Below are positions 1 through 7,265 of a stretch of DNA of 64,000 nucleotides, one piece after another. The first letter of the stretch is position 1. Each line of letters begins with the position of its first letter. The position numbers and the translations under genes are program-made. Source of the DNA: Alkalibacter mobilis (GTDB lineage: Bacteria; Bacillota; Clostridia; Eubacteriales; Alkalibacteraceae); the NCBI RefSeq assembly GCF_015594845.1, contig NZ_JADNRK010000002.1, forward strand, positions 145,281 through 209,280. The letters are read 5' to 3'. The notes under the pieces were generated by a model. The model did not search any database and was not told where the DNA came from. It saw only the letters and a list, made by a program, of their open reading frames with translations.

Positions 1-152
1 CGATTACTTTTAATATAATCATCAATTATATTTTGTATTTCTTTAAGAGATGGCGTTTTAACGGCTCCGGATATCTTTTTTTGGTTACAGAAGGAACAGT
101 CGTGCGGACAACCTTCATGAGGAATAAAAACAGGTATTATCTTATTTTTCAT
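1..152 (-). CDS. Radical-SAM protein, Elp3-like, N-terminal fragment cut by the window edge
   Basis: Translating the minus strand from an ATG at 152 gives an open frame running off the left edge (50 codons seen). It begins with the residues IPVFIPHEGCPHDCSFCNQKK, carrying a CxxxCxxC cluster (Cys15, Cys19, Cys22) that in radical-SAM enzymes binds the 4Fe-4S cluster. The sequence resembles the clostridial radical-SAM proteins related to Elp3 that often follow rnc; this family link is from memory, not a search. The ATG lies inside the last codons of rnc, overlapping it by 11 bases, so translation is probably coupled. The function of the full protein cannot be told from the fragment. Confidence 0.8.
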   Translation of the reverse strand, partial: MKNKIIPVFIPHEGCPHDCSFCNQKKISGAVKTPSLKEIQNIIDDYIKSN

Positions 153-834
153 CCAAAACACCCAAATATACCAGTCCCCGGTATGCAGCCTTTTGCTCTG
201 CCTCTTTCTTGTTGTTTCCTTTGCCCTTGCCGATGACTTTATCGTTGTAAATCAAATCGACGTAAAAAATTTTGTTATGTTCTGGGCCGACTTCCTTTGA
301 CACTGTATACTCTGCAAATGATTCTGATTTTTGCTGGACTATCTCCTGCAATTTGGTCTTGTAATCGAACACCAGATTACCGTTGATTGACTCTGTAATA
401 TTCTCACTAAGGAGGCCCAATATCACTTTTTCCGCATCTTGTATCCCACCATCAAGATAAACGGCTCCAATAATGGCTTCAAAGGTATTAGCTAAAATAG
501 ATTTTCGTTCCCTGCCGCCTGTATTTTCTTCTCCCTTGCCCATCAAAATGTATTTCCCAAAATCATTATGAGCGGATACGGACGACAATGACTCTGTACA
601 AACTATTTTAGCTCTTATCTTTGTAAGTTCTCCCTCTGTTTTTGAAGGACAATTCTTATACAAGTAATCACTTATTATGACCTCGAGTACAGCATCTCCT
701 AAAAATTCAAGTCTTTCATTGTTTTCCATGTTTGATTTTTCATTTATGTACGAGCTGTGTGTCATGGCCTTCTTCAACAATCTTTTATCTCCAAACTTGT
801 AACCAATTATACTCTCGATTTTTTTCGTATCCAT
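142..834 (-). CDS. rnc: Ribonuclease III
   Basis: Double-strand-specific endoribonuclease that processes rRNA precursors and structured mRNAs in the cytoplasm. The 230-residue product has the RNase III signature ERLEFLGDAV at residues 40-49 with the acidic catalytic residues, and a C-terminal double-strand RNA-binding domain (from about residue 155, ending KKEAEQKAAYRGL). Two ATG codons stand in a row; the second (834) is preferred because AGGAGG ends six bases before it, against three for the first (837). It lies downstream of acpP as in many Firmicutes, but a hairpin with a T-run (885-919) separates the two genes, so its level may be set apart from acpP. Confidence 0.97.
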   Translation of the reverse strand: MDTKKIESIIGYKFGDKRLLKKAMTHSSYINEKSNMENNERLEFLGDAVLEVIISDYLYKNCPSKTEGELTKIRAKIVCTESLSSVSAHNDFGKYILMGKGEENTGGRERKSILANTFEAIIGAVYLDGGIQDAEKVILGLLSENITESINGNLVFDYKTKLQEIVQQKSESFAEYTVSKEVGPEHNKIFYVDLIYNDKVIGKGKGNNKKEAEQKAAYRGLVYLGVLDEK

Positions 835-884
835 CATTCACCTCCTGTGTTCAATCTCTCAATGCAAAAAAAGTTCCAAACGGA

Positions 885-919
885 CAAAAAGAATCTCAAG
901 CTGTGTGCTTTAGATTCTT
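885..919 (-). terminator. Intrinsic terminator between acpP and rnc
   Basis: On the minus strand an AAGAATCT arm pairs with AGATTCTT, with an inner AAGC/GCTT pair and a short loop, followed by TTTTTGT. It sits after the acpP stop and before the rnc ribosome binding site, so it should end or attenuate the acpP transcript. Confidence 0.65.
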
Positions 920-948
920 GTCTGTTAACCAGCAATGTCTTTCACTAT

Positions 949-1176
949 TTATAGTTTGTCGAGATACTCAACAACATCCTCCACAGTGCGCATTCCTTCG
1001 ATTTCCTCTTCATTGATTTCCAAATTAAATTCGTCTTCAATAGACATTATAAGTTCTGCAACATCTAGTGAATCGGCACCTAAATCTTCCATAAAATCAG
1101 CATTTAGGGTTATGTCGTCTTCCTGAATGTCCAGATGTTCCAAAATAATGTTTTTGATCTTATCAAATGTACTCAT
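949..1176 (-). CDS. acpP: Acyl carrier protein
   Basis: Carries growing acyl chains in fatty acid synthesis on a phosphopantetheine arm. The 75-residue acidic protein has the attachment motif GADSLDVAEL with the modified serine at residue 36, and the usual four-helix length. The ATG at 1176 follows GGAGGTGTGACAT. It lies directly downstream of plsX, which uses acyl-ACP, but the fabD and fabG genes that separate plsX and acpP in Bacillus are absent here. Confidence 0.97.
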   Translation of the reverse strand: MSTFDKIKNIILEHLDIQEDDITLNADFMEDLGADSLDVAELIMSIEDEFNLEINEEEIEGMRTVEDVVEYLDKL

Positions 1177-1213
1177 ATGTCACACCTCCTACTACTTATA
1201 TTATGCAAGAAAC

Positions 1214-2209
1214 CTATAATTTTTCAACTGTTTTATTTGTTATTTTTTCTAAAACTTTTTTTTCCTGAAAAATGATGCCTTGTCTTATAGCATTATAAAA
1301 TGCCTTGGCATCCGAACTGCCGTGTGCTTTGATGATTCCAGCCTTTACACCAAGAAGCGGTGCACCGCCGTACTCCTTGTAATCGAATTGTTTTTTGAAT
1401 TTTTTCAAAGCAGGTTTTAAGAGAAGCGCACCGATTTTTGACCTAATATTGGACGTCATGGATCGTTTAAGTGATCCCATTATGTAATTGCTCAAGCCTT
1501 CAGTCAATTTTAAAATAACATTTCCCGTAAAACCGTCACAAACCAAGATATCCGCCTCTGATTCCACCAGATCTCTGCTTTCCACGTTGCCAATAAAATT
1601 AACACCCGATTCTTTCAGCAAAACGTAAGCTTCCTTATATAATTCGCTTCCTTTGTTCGCTTCGGTTCCAATATTTATCAAACCTACCTTGGGACTCTGG
1701 ATCCCCATGATATTTTCTGCATAAACCGACGCCATCATGGCAAACTGTTCCAAATAGACCGCCTTGCAATCAGCATTTGCACCAACGTCCAAAAGCAGTG
1801 TGGGAGTTCCTTTCTTCGAAGGTAACGCAATCGTAAGAGCCGGTCTTTGTATTCCTTTGATCCTCCCCAACAAAAGAGTTCCACCTGCCAATAAAGCCCC
1901 AGTAGAGCCTGCAGATACAAAAATCGACTCCGGGTCCTCCTTTAAGCGTCTTATTCCGACAACCATTGACGAATCTTTTTTCTGCCTGATTACCTTGGAA
2001 GGTTCATCTTCATTCTCAACTACTTCAGTAGTATTAATTATTTCAATGTCGGTCCCGGTATATCCAATCTTTTTCAATTCGTTGTTGATTGCGATTTCAG
2101 AACCCAATATGTGTATTTTTTTGTTAAAATCACCGACAGCCTTGACACAAGCTTCAACAATCGCTTCAGGAGCATTGTCCCCACCCATGCCGTCTACATA
2201 AATATTCAT
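1214..2209 (-). CDS. plsX: Acyl-ACP:phosphate acyltransferase PlsX
   Basis: Makes acyl-phosphate from acyl-ACP, the first step of the PlsX/PlsY route to phosphatidic acid; a peripheral membrane enzyme. The 331-residue sequence starts with the family's DGMGGDNAPEAIVEA motif and contains the conserved stretches SAGSTGALLAGG and DGFTGNVILK, and ends at the normal family length. The rpmF-plsX order with acpP behind is common in bacteria. A hairpin terminator after rpmF (2255-2285) lies in front of it, so some of its transcription is probably read-through. Confidence 0.97.
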   Translation of the reverse strand: MNIYVDGMGGDNAPEAIVEACVKAVGDFNKKIHILGSEIAINNELKKIGYTGTDIEIINTTEVVENEDEPSKVIRQKKDSSMVVGIRRLKEDPESIFVSAGSTGALLAGGTLLLGRIKGIQRPALTIALPSKKGTPTLLLDVGANADCKAVYLEQFAMMASVYAENIMGIQSPKVGLINIGTEANKGSELYKEAYVLLKESGVNFIGNVESRDLVESEADILVCDGFTGNVILKLTEGLSNYIMGSLKRSMTSNIRSKIGALLLKPALKKFKKQFDYKEYGGAPLLGVKAGIIKAHGSSDAKAFYNAIRQGIIFQEKKVLEKITNKTVEKL

Positions 2210-2254
2210 GATCCACCTCTCGTCAATCTTTTAAGCACCAATAAATTTTTGATA

Positions 2255-2285
2255 AATAAAAGAAACGGCAGAGTTAAACTCTGCC
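2255..2285 (-). terminator. Hairpin after rpmF, likely partial terminator
   Basis: Perfect inverted repeat GGCAGAGTT / AACTCTGCC just after the rpmF stop, followed on the minus strand by GTTTCTTTTATTT. The interrupted T-tract suggests incomplete termination between the highly expressed rpmF and plsX. Confidence 0.55.
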
Positions 2286-2289
2286 ATAG

Positions 2290-2469
2290 TTATGCTTCAA
2301 CTGAAATAACTTCTTTATCTTTGTAAGTTCCACAAGATTTGCATACTCTGTGTGGGAGCTTTACCTCTCCGCATTTGGGACAAGTACTCATTCCCGGAAC
2401 AGTAAGCTTGTAGTGGGTCCTTCTTTTATCTCTTCTTGATTTGGATGTTTTTCGCTTTGGTACCGCCAT
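2290..2469 (-). CDS. rpmF: 50S ribosomal protein L32
   Basis: Structural protein of the large ribosomal subunit. Translation from the ATG at 2469 gives 59 residues beginning [17 protein letters not shown], the standard L32 start, with two zinc-ribbon pairs (Cys30/Cys33 and Cys43/Cys46), so this is the zinc-binding form. GGAGGTGT lies upstream at the proper distance. It sits between the DUF177 gene and plsX, the usual linkage of DUF177-rpmF-plsX. Confidence 0.96.
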   Translation of the reverse strand: MAVPKRKTSKSRRDKRRTHYKLTVPGMSTCPKCGEVKLPHRVCKSCGTYKDKEVISVEA

Positions 2470-2480
2470 GTTTACACCTC

Positions 2481-2960
2481 CTATTCGTCCTCATTTAATA
2501 GATTGTTCAGAACAGATAAACGAGGATCAAATTGTTCCGATTCACAATTACAGTCATTATAATTCTTATCTTTGCCGCAAACGGCACAAAGACCCTTGCA
2601 GGTTTCTTTGCACAACGGTTTTGTTGGCAAATTTAGAATAATATTATCCCGTATCAATTCTGTCAAGTCCAGGTTTTCATTTCCGTCTTTTTGAATATCA
2701 CTCAATTCCAGTACTTCATCAAAATCGATGGAAAAATCTCTTTCGAATAAAGCTGTGCACCTTGAGCAATTTAACTTAGCTCTGAATGAGCAGTTAAATG
2801 CAACGTGCAATTCATCCTCCAACAGGCTGACTGTTCCTTTTACCTTGATTGGCGTGACTATTGCAACATTTTTGTCAGAAATAACATCTGAATTTAAAAC
2901 AAATTCAATTTCTTGGACAATTTTGTGTCCTTTAATCAAATCTGCAATGTTGATATTCAA
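2481..2960 (-). CDS. DUF177 (YceD-family) protein with zinc-like cysteine cluster
   Basis: Belongs to the YceD/DUF177 family, almost always encoded just before rpmF and thought to act in 23S rRNA or large-subunit maturation; the exact role is not settled. About 159 residues; the C-terminal part carries a run of cysteines ([13 protein letters not shown], then CNC) that looks like a metal site. A TTG at 2960 is preferred as start because GAGGTGG lies six bases before it and the resulting start [11 protein letters not shown] suits the family; a GTG at 2969 falls inside the ribosome binding site. Likely cotranscribed with ackA upstream and rpmF downstream. Confidence 0.88.
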   Translation of the reverse strand: MNINIADLIKGHKIVQEIEFVLNSDVISDKNVAIVTPIKVKGTVSLLEDELHVAFNCSFRAKLNCSRCTALFERDFSIDFDEVLELSDIQKDGNENLDLTELIRDNIILNLPTKPLCKETCKGLCAVCGKDKNYNDCNCESEQFDPRLSVLNNLLNEDE

Positions 2961-2998
2961 AAAAACCACCTCATAACTTGCAAAGAGTATTATATATT

Positions 2999-4219
2999 CT
3001 AAGACAAGGCTTTGTCAAGTACTATCCCATCCACGATTTTTTTGGTGTCTCGTGCTATGGCCATTTCTTCATCAGTAGGTATGACAAGTACTTTGACATT
3101 TGATTCAGGAGTCGAAATCATGTTTTCCTGTCCTCTGATTTTATTTTTCTCATCATCGATCTCTATACCAAGATATGTCAATCCTCCGCATATGGCCTTT
3201 CTGTTTGAACCTGAATTTTCTCCAAGACCTGCTGTGAATACAATGGCATCCACACCGTCCATAGCTGCAACATATGATCCTATGGATGTTTTTACTTTGT
3301 AATTAAAAACGTCTATTGCCAGTTGAGCTCTCTTGTCTCCATTTTCTGCCGCACTTTCAATATCTCTGAAGTCGGAACTTACTCCTGAAATCCCAAGTAC
3401 TCCGGATTCTTTATTTAATATCTCATACACTTCATCGGTAGTCAGATTTTCCTTCTCCATTAAGAAAGTTACTATCGACGGGTCTATGCTTCCGCATCGT
3501 GTTCCCATGGCCAGACCTTCAAGAGGTGTGAATCCCATAGTTGTATCAATCGAGTAGCCGTTTTTGATGGCGGATATGCTGGCGCCGTTGCCTAAATGGC
3601 AGGTAATGATTTTTAAAGATCCTATATCCTTGCCTAAAAATTTCGCAGCTCTGTCAGAGACGTATTTGTGGGATGTACCGTGAAATCCGTATTTTCTCAC
3701 TTTGTATTTTTCGTAATACTCGTAAGGCAAAGGATACATGTATGCTTCCTTGGGCATGGTTTGATGAAAAGCAGTATCAAATACAGCTATTTGAGGAACT
3801 CCCGGTAAAAGTGCAGTACAAGCATTTATTCCCGTAATATTTGCCGGATTGTGCAAAGGTGCCAATTCAATACATTTCTCCAAAGCTTCCATAACTTGAT
3901 CATCGATCATCACTGATTCTGAATAGAACTCTCCCCCGTGGACAATCCTATGCCCAACGGCTGATATTTCCGACAGGGATTCTATTACTCCGTACTTTTC
4001 ACCCGTCAGAGCATTCATAACTAAATTCAATGCGGCCTTGTGATCAGGTATGTTTTCCTTTTGTACTATCTTATGTTTTCCAGTGGGGCTATGAGTAAAG
4101 ATCCCTGTTTCCAAGCCAATCTTCTCTATTAATCCTTTAGCTAAAACAGACTCGTTGTCTGCATTGATCAATTGGTACTTTAGCGATGAACTACCACAAT
4201 TAATAACTAGTAAATTCAT
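2999..4219 (-). CDS. ackA: Acetate kinase
   Basis: Interconverts acetyl phosphate plus ADP with acetate plus ATP, the main substrate-level ATP step in acetate-forming anaerobes. The 406-residue protein opens [17 protein letters not shown], the family phosphate-binding signature, and carries [14 protein letters not shown] and GFHGTSHK, all hallmark motifs. It is close to the normal length (about 400). No phosphotransacetylase gene lies beside it; instead it leads the DUF177-rpmF-plsX-acpP genes. GGAGATG precedes the ATG. Confidence 0.97.
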   Translation of the reverse strand: MNLLVINCGSSSLKYQLINADNESVLAKGLIEKIGLETGIFTHSPTGKHKIVQKENIPDHKAALNLVMNALTGEKYGVIESLSEISAVGHRIVHGGEFYSESVMIDDQVMEALEKCIELAPLHNPANITGINACTALLPGVPQIAVFDTAFHQTMPKEAYMYPLPYEYYEKYKVRKYGFHGTSHKYVSDRAAKFLGKDIGSLKIITCHLGNGASISAIKNGYSIDTTMGFTPLEGLAMGTRCGSIDPSIVTFLMEKENLTTDEVYEILNKESGVLGISGVSSDFRDIESAAENGDKRAQLAIDVFNYKVKTSIGSYVAAMDGVDAIVFTAGLGENSGSNRKAICGGLTYLGIEIDDEKNKIRGQENMISTPESNVKVLVIPTDEEMAIARDTKKIVDGIVLDKALS

Positions 4220-4513
4220 TAAAACATCTCCTAACTTATTATCGTATAGTTATCATTTTAACATATACCATAACTGATTCAATCAAAAAAACACTTTTAT
4301 TTTAGTTGTTTTTTTAGATCAATCACAGTACAATTTTGTAAAGTCTTCCATGATTTGAATTTATTTTGTCAAAATCAGGATAGTGTATACGATATACATC
4401 ACTGTTGTGATATTTAATTAACATTAATTTGTTTCATATGGATGTCAAAATGGTTTCTTCAGACTTCTTTTTATTGTATGATAAAATCAAAGTTTCATTA
4501 AGGGGGGGGTTAT
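4220..4513. other. Divergent intergenic region between ackA and tmcAL
   Basis: 294 bases, very AT-rich, with no credible small gene. It must hold the promoters for both divergent genes, but only weak matches are seen: TTGATT with a poor -10 for ackA, and a TATGAT hexamer near 4478 for tmcAL. It also holds a 15-bp palindrome at 4384-4398 (listed separately). Confidence 0.5.
4384..4398. promoter_or_regulatory. Short palindrome, possible operator
   Basis: TGTATA-CGA-TATACA, a perfect 6-bp inverted repeat around three bases, in the middle of the ackA/tmcAL divergent region. No regulator gene is adjacent, so the assignment as an operator is only a guess. Confidence 0.3.
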
Positions 4514-5743
4514 TTGAAAGTTTTGGGTATTATCGCAGAGTACAATCCTTTTCACAACGGCCATCTTTATCATTTAAACGAATCAAAAAAAATCAGTGAA
4601 TGCACTCACACAATAGCCATAATGAGTGGACATTTCCTGCAAAGAGGCGAACCCGCACTTATCGACAAATGGAAAAGAGCCGAAATCGCAGTTAAAAACG
4701 GAATAGACTTGGTTTTGGAACTTCCGTATGCTTTTTCATGTCAAAGTGCCGAAATCTTCGCTTATGGCTCTATAAAGACTTTGGATGAATTAGGCCTGGT
4801 GGACGTACTTGCTTTCGGGAGTGAATCCGGCAAAATTGCGGAACTTGAAAGGATCGCTTTTCTTCTAGCCAATGAAAGTGATGTTTTTAAAACAACACTC
4901 CACGAAAAGTTGAAACAAGGTTTTTCTTTTCCCAAAGCAAGAGAGCTGGCTATCGAAAGGGCGATCGGCGGGGAAATTCAGATAGATAAATCAAACGACA
5001 TACTGGGTATCGAATATTTAAAATGGTTATATAGACTTAATAGTAAAATCAAACCCATGGCTGTTAAAAGAACCAAGGTGGGTTATCACAGCAATTTCGC
5101 ATTGGATGGGATTGCTAGTGCTACTTTCATTCGAAACTTGATTTTTGAGGATCCAAATTGGTCTGAAAAATTATTCCAGCTGGTTCCAGCCGTGACTTAT
5201 CAAGAAGTTATGGATTATAAGAGAAATCATGAATTTAACAAATTAGAACATTATTCAAAAGAAATTTGTTACAGCATAATCAGGTCAAACATCCTTGAAT
5301 TAAAATCGATACCTGATGTATCGGAAGGTATCGAAAACAAGTTGTACGCCTGTGGTTCAAAGTCTAAAAACATGGATGAATTAATTAAATGTGTAAACTC
5401 CAAAAGATACACATACACCAGGATTTCCAGAATTTTGTGCCACTTGATGAACAATTACGGAAAAACTCAAATGGATGACTTCTTCAAGTCAAAAATTTTC
5501 AAGCCCTATGCAAGAGTGCTGTCTTTTAATGACAATGGCCGAGAAATTTTAAAAAAAATAAGCGGATCTTCTGACATTCCCATGGTTGTGAATCTTGGTA
5601 AGTCTGTTAAAAACCTTGATGAAAAACAAAAGCAATGCCTAAAATTCGACACTAGATCAACCGATATGTTTTTTTTAAAATCAAATCCTGACAGACTTGG
5701 AGCTGACTTTGTCACAAAGCCGGTGTATGTCAAAAAAAAGTAA
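4514..5743 (+). CDS. tmcAL: tRNA(Met) cytidine acetate ligase (TmcAL)
   Basis: In Bacillus subtilis the orthologue (YlbM) forms N4-acetylcytidine at the wobble base of elongator tRNA-Met, using acetate and ATP. The 409-residue protein starts MKVLGIIAEYNPFHNGHLYH with the nucleotidyltransferase HxGH motif at residues 14-17. Start is a TTG preceded by an unusual eight-G run (4502-4509) that serves as ribosome binding site. It is divergent from ackA; since TmcAL consumes acetate the pairing is suggestive, but this is inference. A terminator follows immediately. Confidence 0.93.
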   Translation: MKVLGIIAEYNPFHNGHLYHLNESKKISECTHTIAIMSGHFLQRGEPALIDKWKRAEIAVKNGIDLVLELPYAFSCQSAEIFAYGSIKTLDELGLVDVLAFGSESGKIAELERIAFLLANESDVFKTTLHEKLKQGFSFPKARELAIERAIGGEIQIDKSNDILGIEYLKWLYRLNSKIKPMAVKRTKVGYHSNFALDGIASATFIRNLIFEDPNWSEKLFQLVPAVTYQEVMDYKRNHEFNKLEHYSKEICYSIIRSNILELKSIPDVSEGIENKLYACGSKSKNMDELIKCVNSKRYTYTRISRILCHLMNNYGKTQMDDFFKSKIFKPYARVLSFNDNGREILKKISGSSDIPMVVNLGKSVKNLDEKQKQCLKFDTRSTDMFFLKSNPDRLGADFVTKPVYVKKK

Positions 5744-5769
5744 GGAATCGCGAACAATTCCTTGCTTTT
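5742..5769 (+). terminator. Intrinsic terminator of tmcAL
   Basis: AAGGAAT / ATTCCTT inverted repeat starting inside the stop codon of tmcAL, followed by GCTTTTTC. It stands between two convergent genes and may serve both directions. Confidence 0.75.
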
Positions 5770-6213
5770 TCATTTCCCTTTAAGCTGTTTTCTATTCAAT
5801 TCCAGAGTTTCAGAAACTTCTTTTAATTGACTCTGCAAATCTTTTAGGATGCTGTCCGCATATTCGTTGGTTGATTTTCTAATTTCTCTGGAAATCTCCT
5901 CAGCTTTTTTTCTGATTTCCTGAGCTTCTTGATATGCCGACTGTGTAATTTGATTTTCGTCAACCATTGATCTTATTTTTGATTCTGCATCATTCAAAAT
6001 CTTTTCCGACTCTTTTTGGGCTTCTAAAAGAATTTTTTTTCTCTCTTCTTTGATCCACTGAGCCTGTTTTATTTCATCAGGCAATGACAGCATTATCTCC
6101 TGTATGATTTCCAGTGCCTCTTCCGTATTCACCATGACTTTTGATGAAAAAGGAACATGTGTACCTTCATTAAGTATGCTTTCCAATTCATTAAGAAGTG
6201 CTATGATCTTCAT
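5770..6213 (-). CDS. Coiled-coil protein of unknown role next to coaD
   Basis: The 147-residue product is mostly a long charged helix: from about residue 50 onward it is rich in Glu, Lys and Gln with heptad-like spacing (for example EAQKESEKILNDAESKIRS), so a coiled coil is likely. No membrane segment or catalytic motif is seen. It resembles the soluble ATP synthase subunit-b-like or DivIVA-like proteins that database entries name only 'ATPase'; I do not assign a function. Its ATG overlaps the coaD end by 23 bases and follows GGGAGGACAAAAG, so it is cotranscribed with coaD. Confidence 0.8.
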   Translation of the reverse strand: MKIIALLNELESILNEGTHVPFSSKVMVNTEEALEIIQEIMLSLPDEIKQAQWIKEERKKILLEAQKESEKILNDAESKIRSMVDENQITQSAYQEAQEIRKKAEEISREIRKSTNEYADSILKDLQSQLKEVSETLELNRKQLKGK

Positions 6214-6697
6214 CTTTTGTCCTCCCGTATTTTTGAGCTATCTTTTCATACACCAAATCAGGGACCATATTCTTTACATCACCGTTGAATTTGATGATTT
6301 CCCTGATCAAAGTGGAACTAATGTAAGAATAATTTACGTCTGTCATTAAGAAAATAGTCTCAACTTTATTGTTAAGCTTTTTATTCATCGTGGACATTTG
6401 AATTTCGTTTTCAAAATCTGCTACAGTCCTGAGTCCCCTGAGAATATACTCATAGTTGTTCTCTTTCATATAATTGACTAAAAGACCCTCGAAATGGTCA
6501 ACGGAGACATTTTTCAAATGACTTGTAGCTTTTCGTATCATATCCATTCTTTCATCTGTAGTAAAACATGGCGTTTTTGAAGAATTGACCAAAATGGACA
6601 CAACCAATTTGTCAAACATATTCGACCCTCTCTCGATCACATCGAGATGGCCCTTGGTCATAGGATCAAAACTACCAGGATATACTGCAATTTTCAT
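6191..6697 (-). CDS. coaD: Phosphopantetheine adenylyltransferase
   Basis: Transfers AMP from ATP to 4'-phosphopantetheine, the penultimate step of coenzyme A synthesis. The 168 residues begin MKIAVYPGSFDPMTKGHLDVI, with the nucleotidyltransferase (T/H)xGH motif at residues 14-17, and include the family stretch YILRGLRTVADFENE. The ATG overlaps the rsmD stop by four bases. The rsmD-coaD pair is widespread in bacteria. Confidence 0.97.
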   Translation of the reverse strand: MKIAVYPGSFDPMTKGHLDVIERGSNMFDKLVVSILVNSSKTPCFTTDERMDMIRKATSHLKNVSVDHFEGLLVNYMKENNYEYILRGLRTVADFENEIQMSTMNKKLNNKVETIFLMTDVNYSYISSTLIREIIKFNGDVKNMVPDLVYEKIAQKYGRTKDEDHSTS

Positions 6698-7254
6698 TCA
6701 ATCACCCTGTTTCTAAAAAATAAAACTCCAGTATTGCCAAACTTTCTGGAATCGTAACACTCAAATTCAATAAGATCAAGATTTATGTTTCTGGTAATGT
6801 CATGCTCCAAGAGAATTATTCCGTCTTCATTCAGCAAATCACGACGATAAATTGAATTGACGACGCTTTCCAAATTTTCAATATTGTAAGGTGGATCCAG
6901 AAAAAAGACATCACATTTTTTACCTGATTTTTCAAGAAAGTCCAAGGATTTGACATAGGACGATTCTCTTACGATGCCACTGTCGGCAAAATTGCAATGT
7001 TTAAGATTTTTCTTTATCAACTCTATACTTTCTCTATTGTTGTCAAAAAAATATACTTCTTTTGCTCCTCTGCTTATTGCTTCGATTCCCATTGAACCAC
7101 TGCCTGCAAACAAATCTATGAATACACTTTCATAAATCCACGGACTGATTATATTAAATAAGGACTCTTTTATTCTATCCGTAGTAGGTCTTACAGTCAA
7201 ATTTTTGGGAGAAAATAACTTTTTCCCCTTGGCTCTTCCGCTGATAACTCGCAT
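6694..7254 (-). CDS. rsmD: 16S rRNA (guanine966-N2)-methyltransferase
   Basis: Methylates G966 of 16S rRNA using S-adenosylmethionine. The 186-residue protein has the SAM-binding loop FAGSGSMG at residues 49-56 and the N-methyltransferase motif DPPY at 120-123. It lies 11 bases downstream of recG and overlaps coaD, so the three are one transcription unit. Confidence 0.96.
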   Translation of the reverse strand: MRVISGRAKGKKLFSPKNLTVRPTTDRIKESLFNIISPWIYESVFIDLFAGSGSMGIEAISRGAKEVYFFDNNRESIELIKKNLKHCNFADSGIVRESSYVKSLDFLEKSGKKCDVFFLDPPYNIENLESVVNSIYRRDLLNEDGIILLEHDITRNINLDLIEFECYDSRKFGNTGVLFFRNRVIE

Positions 7255-7265
7255 GATATCACCTG

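Noticed and set aside
1764..2201. Open frame of 145 codons on the plus strand inside plsX
   Set aside because: It is a shadow of plsX, has no ribosome binding site and no recognisable family, while plsX is certain.
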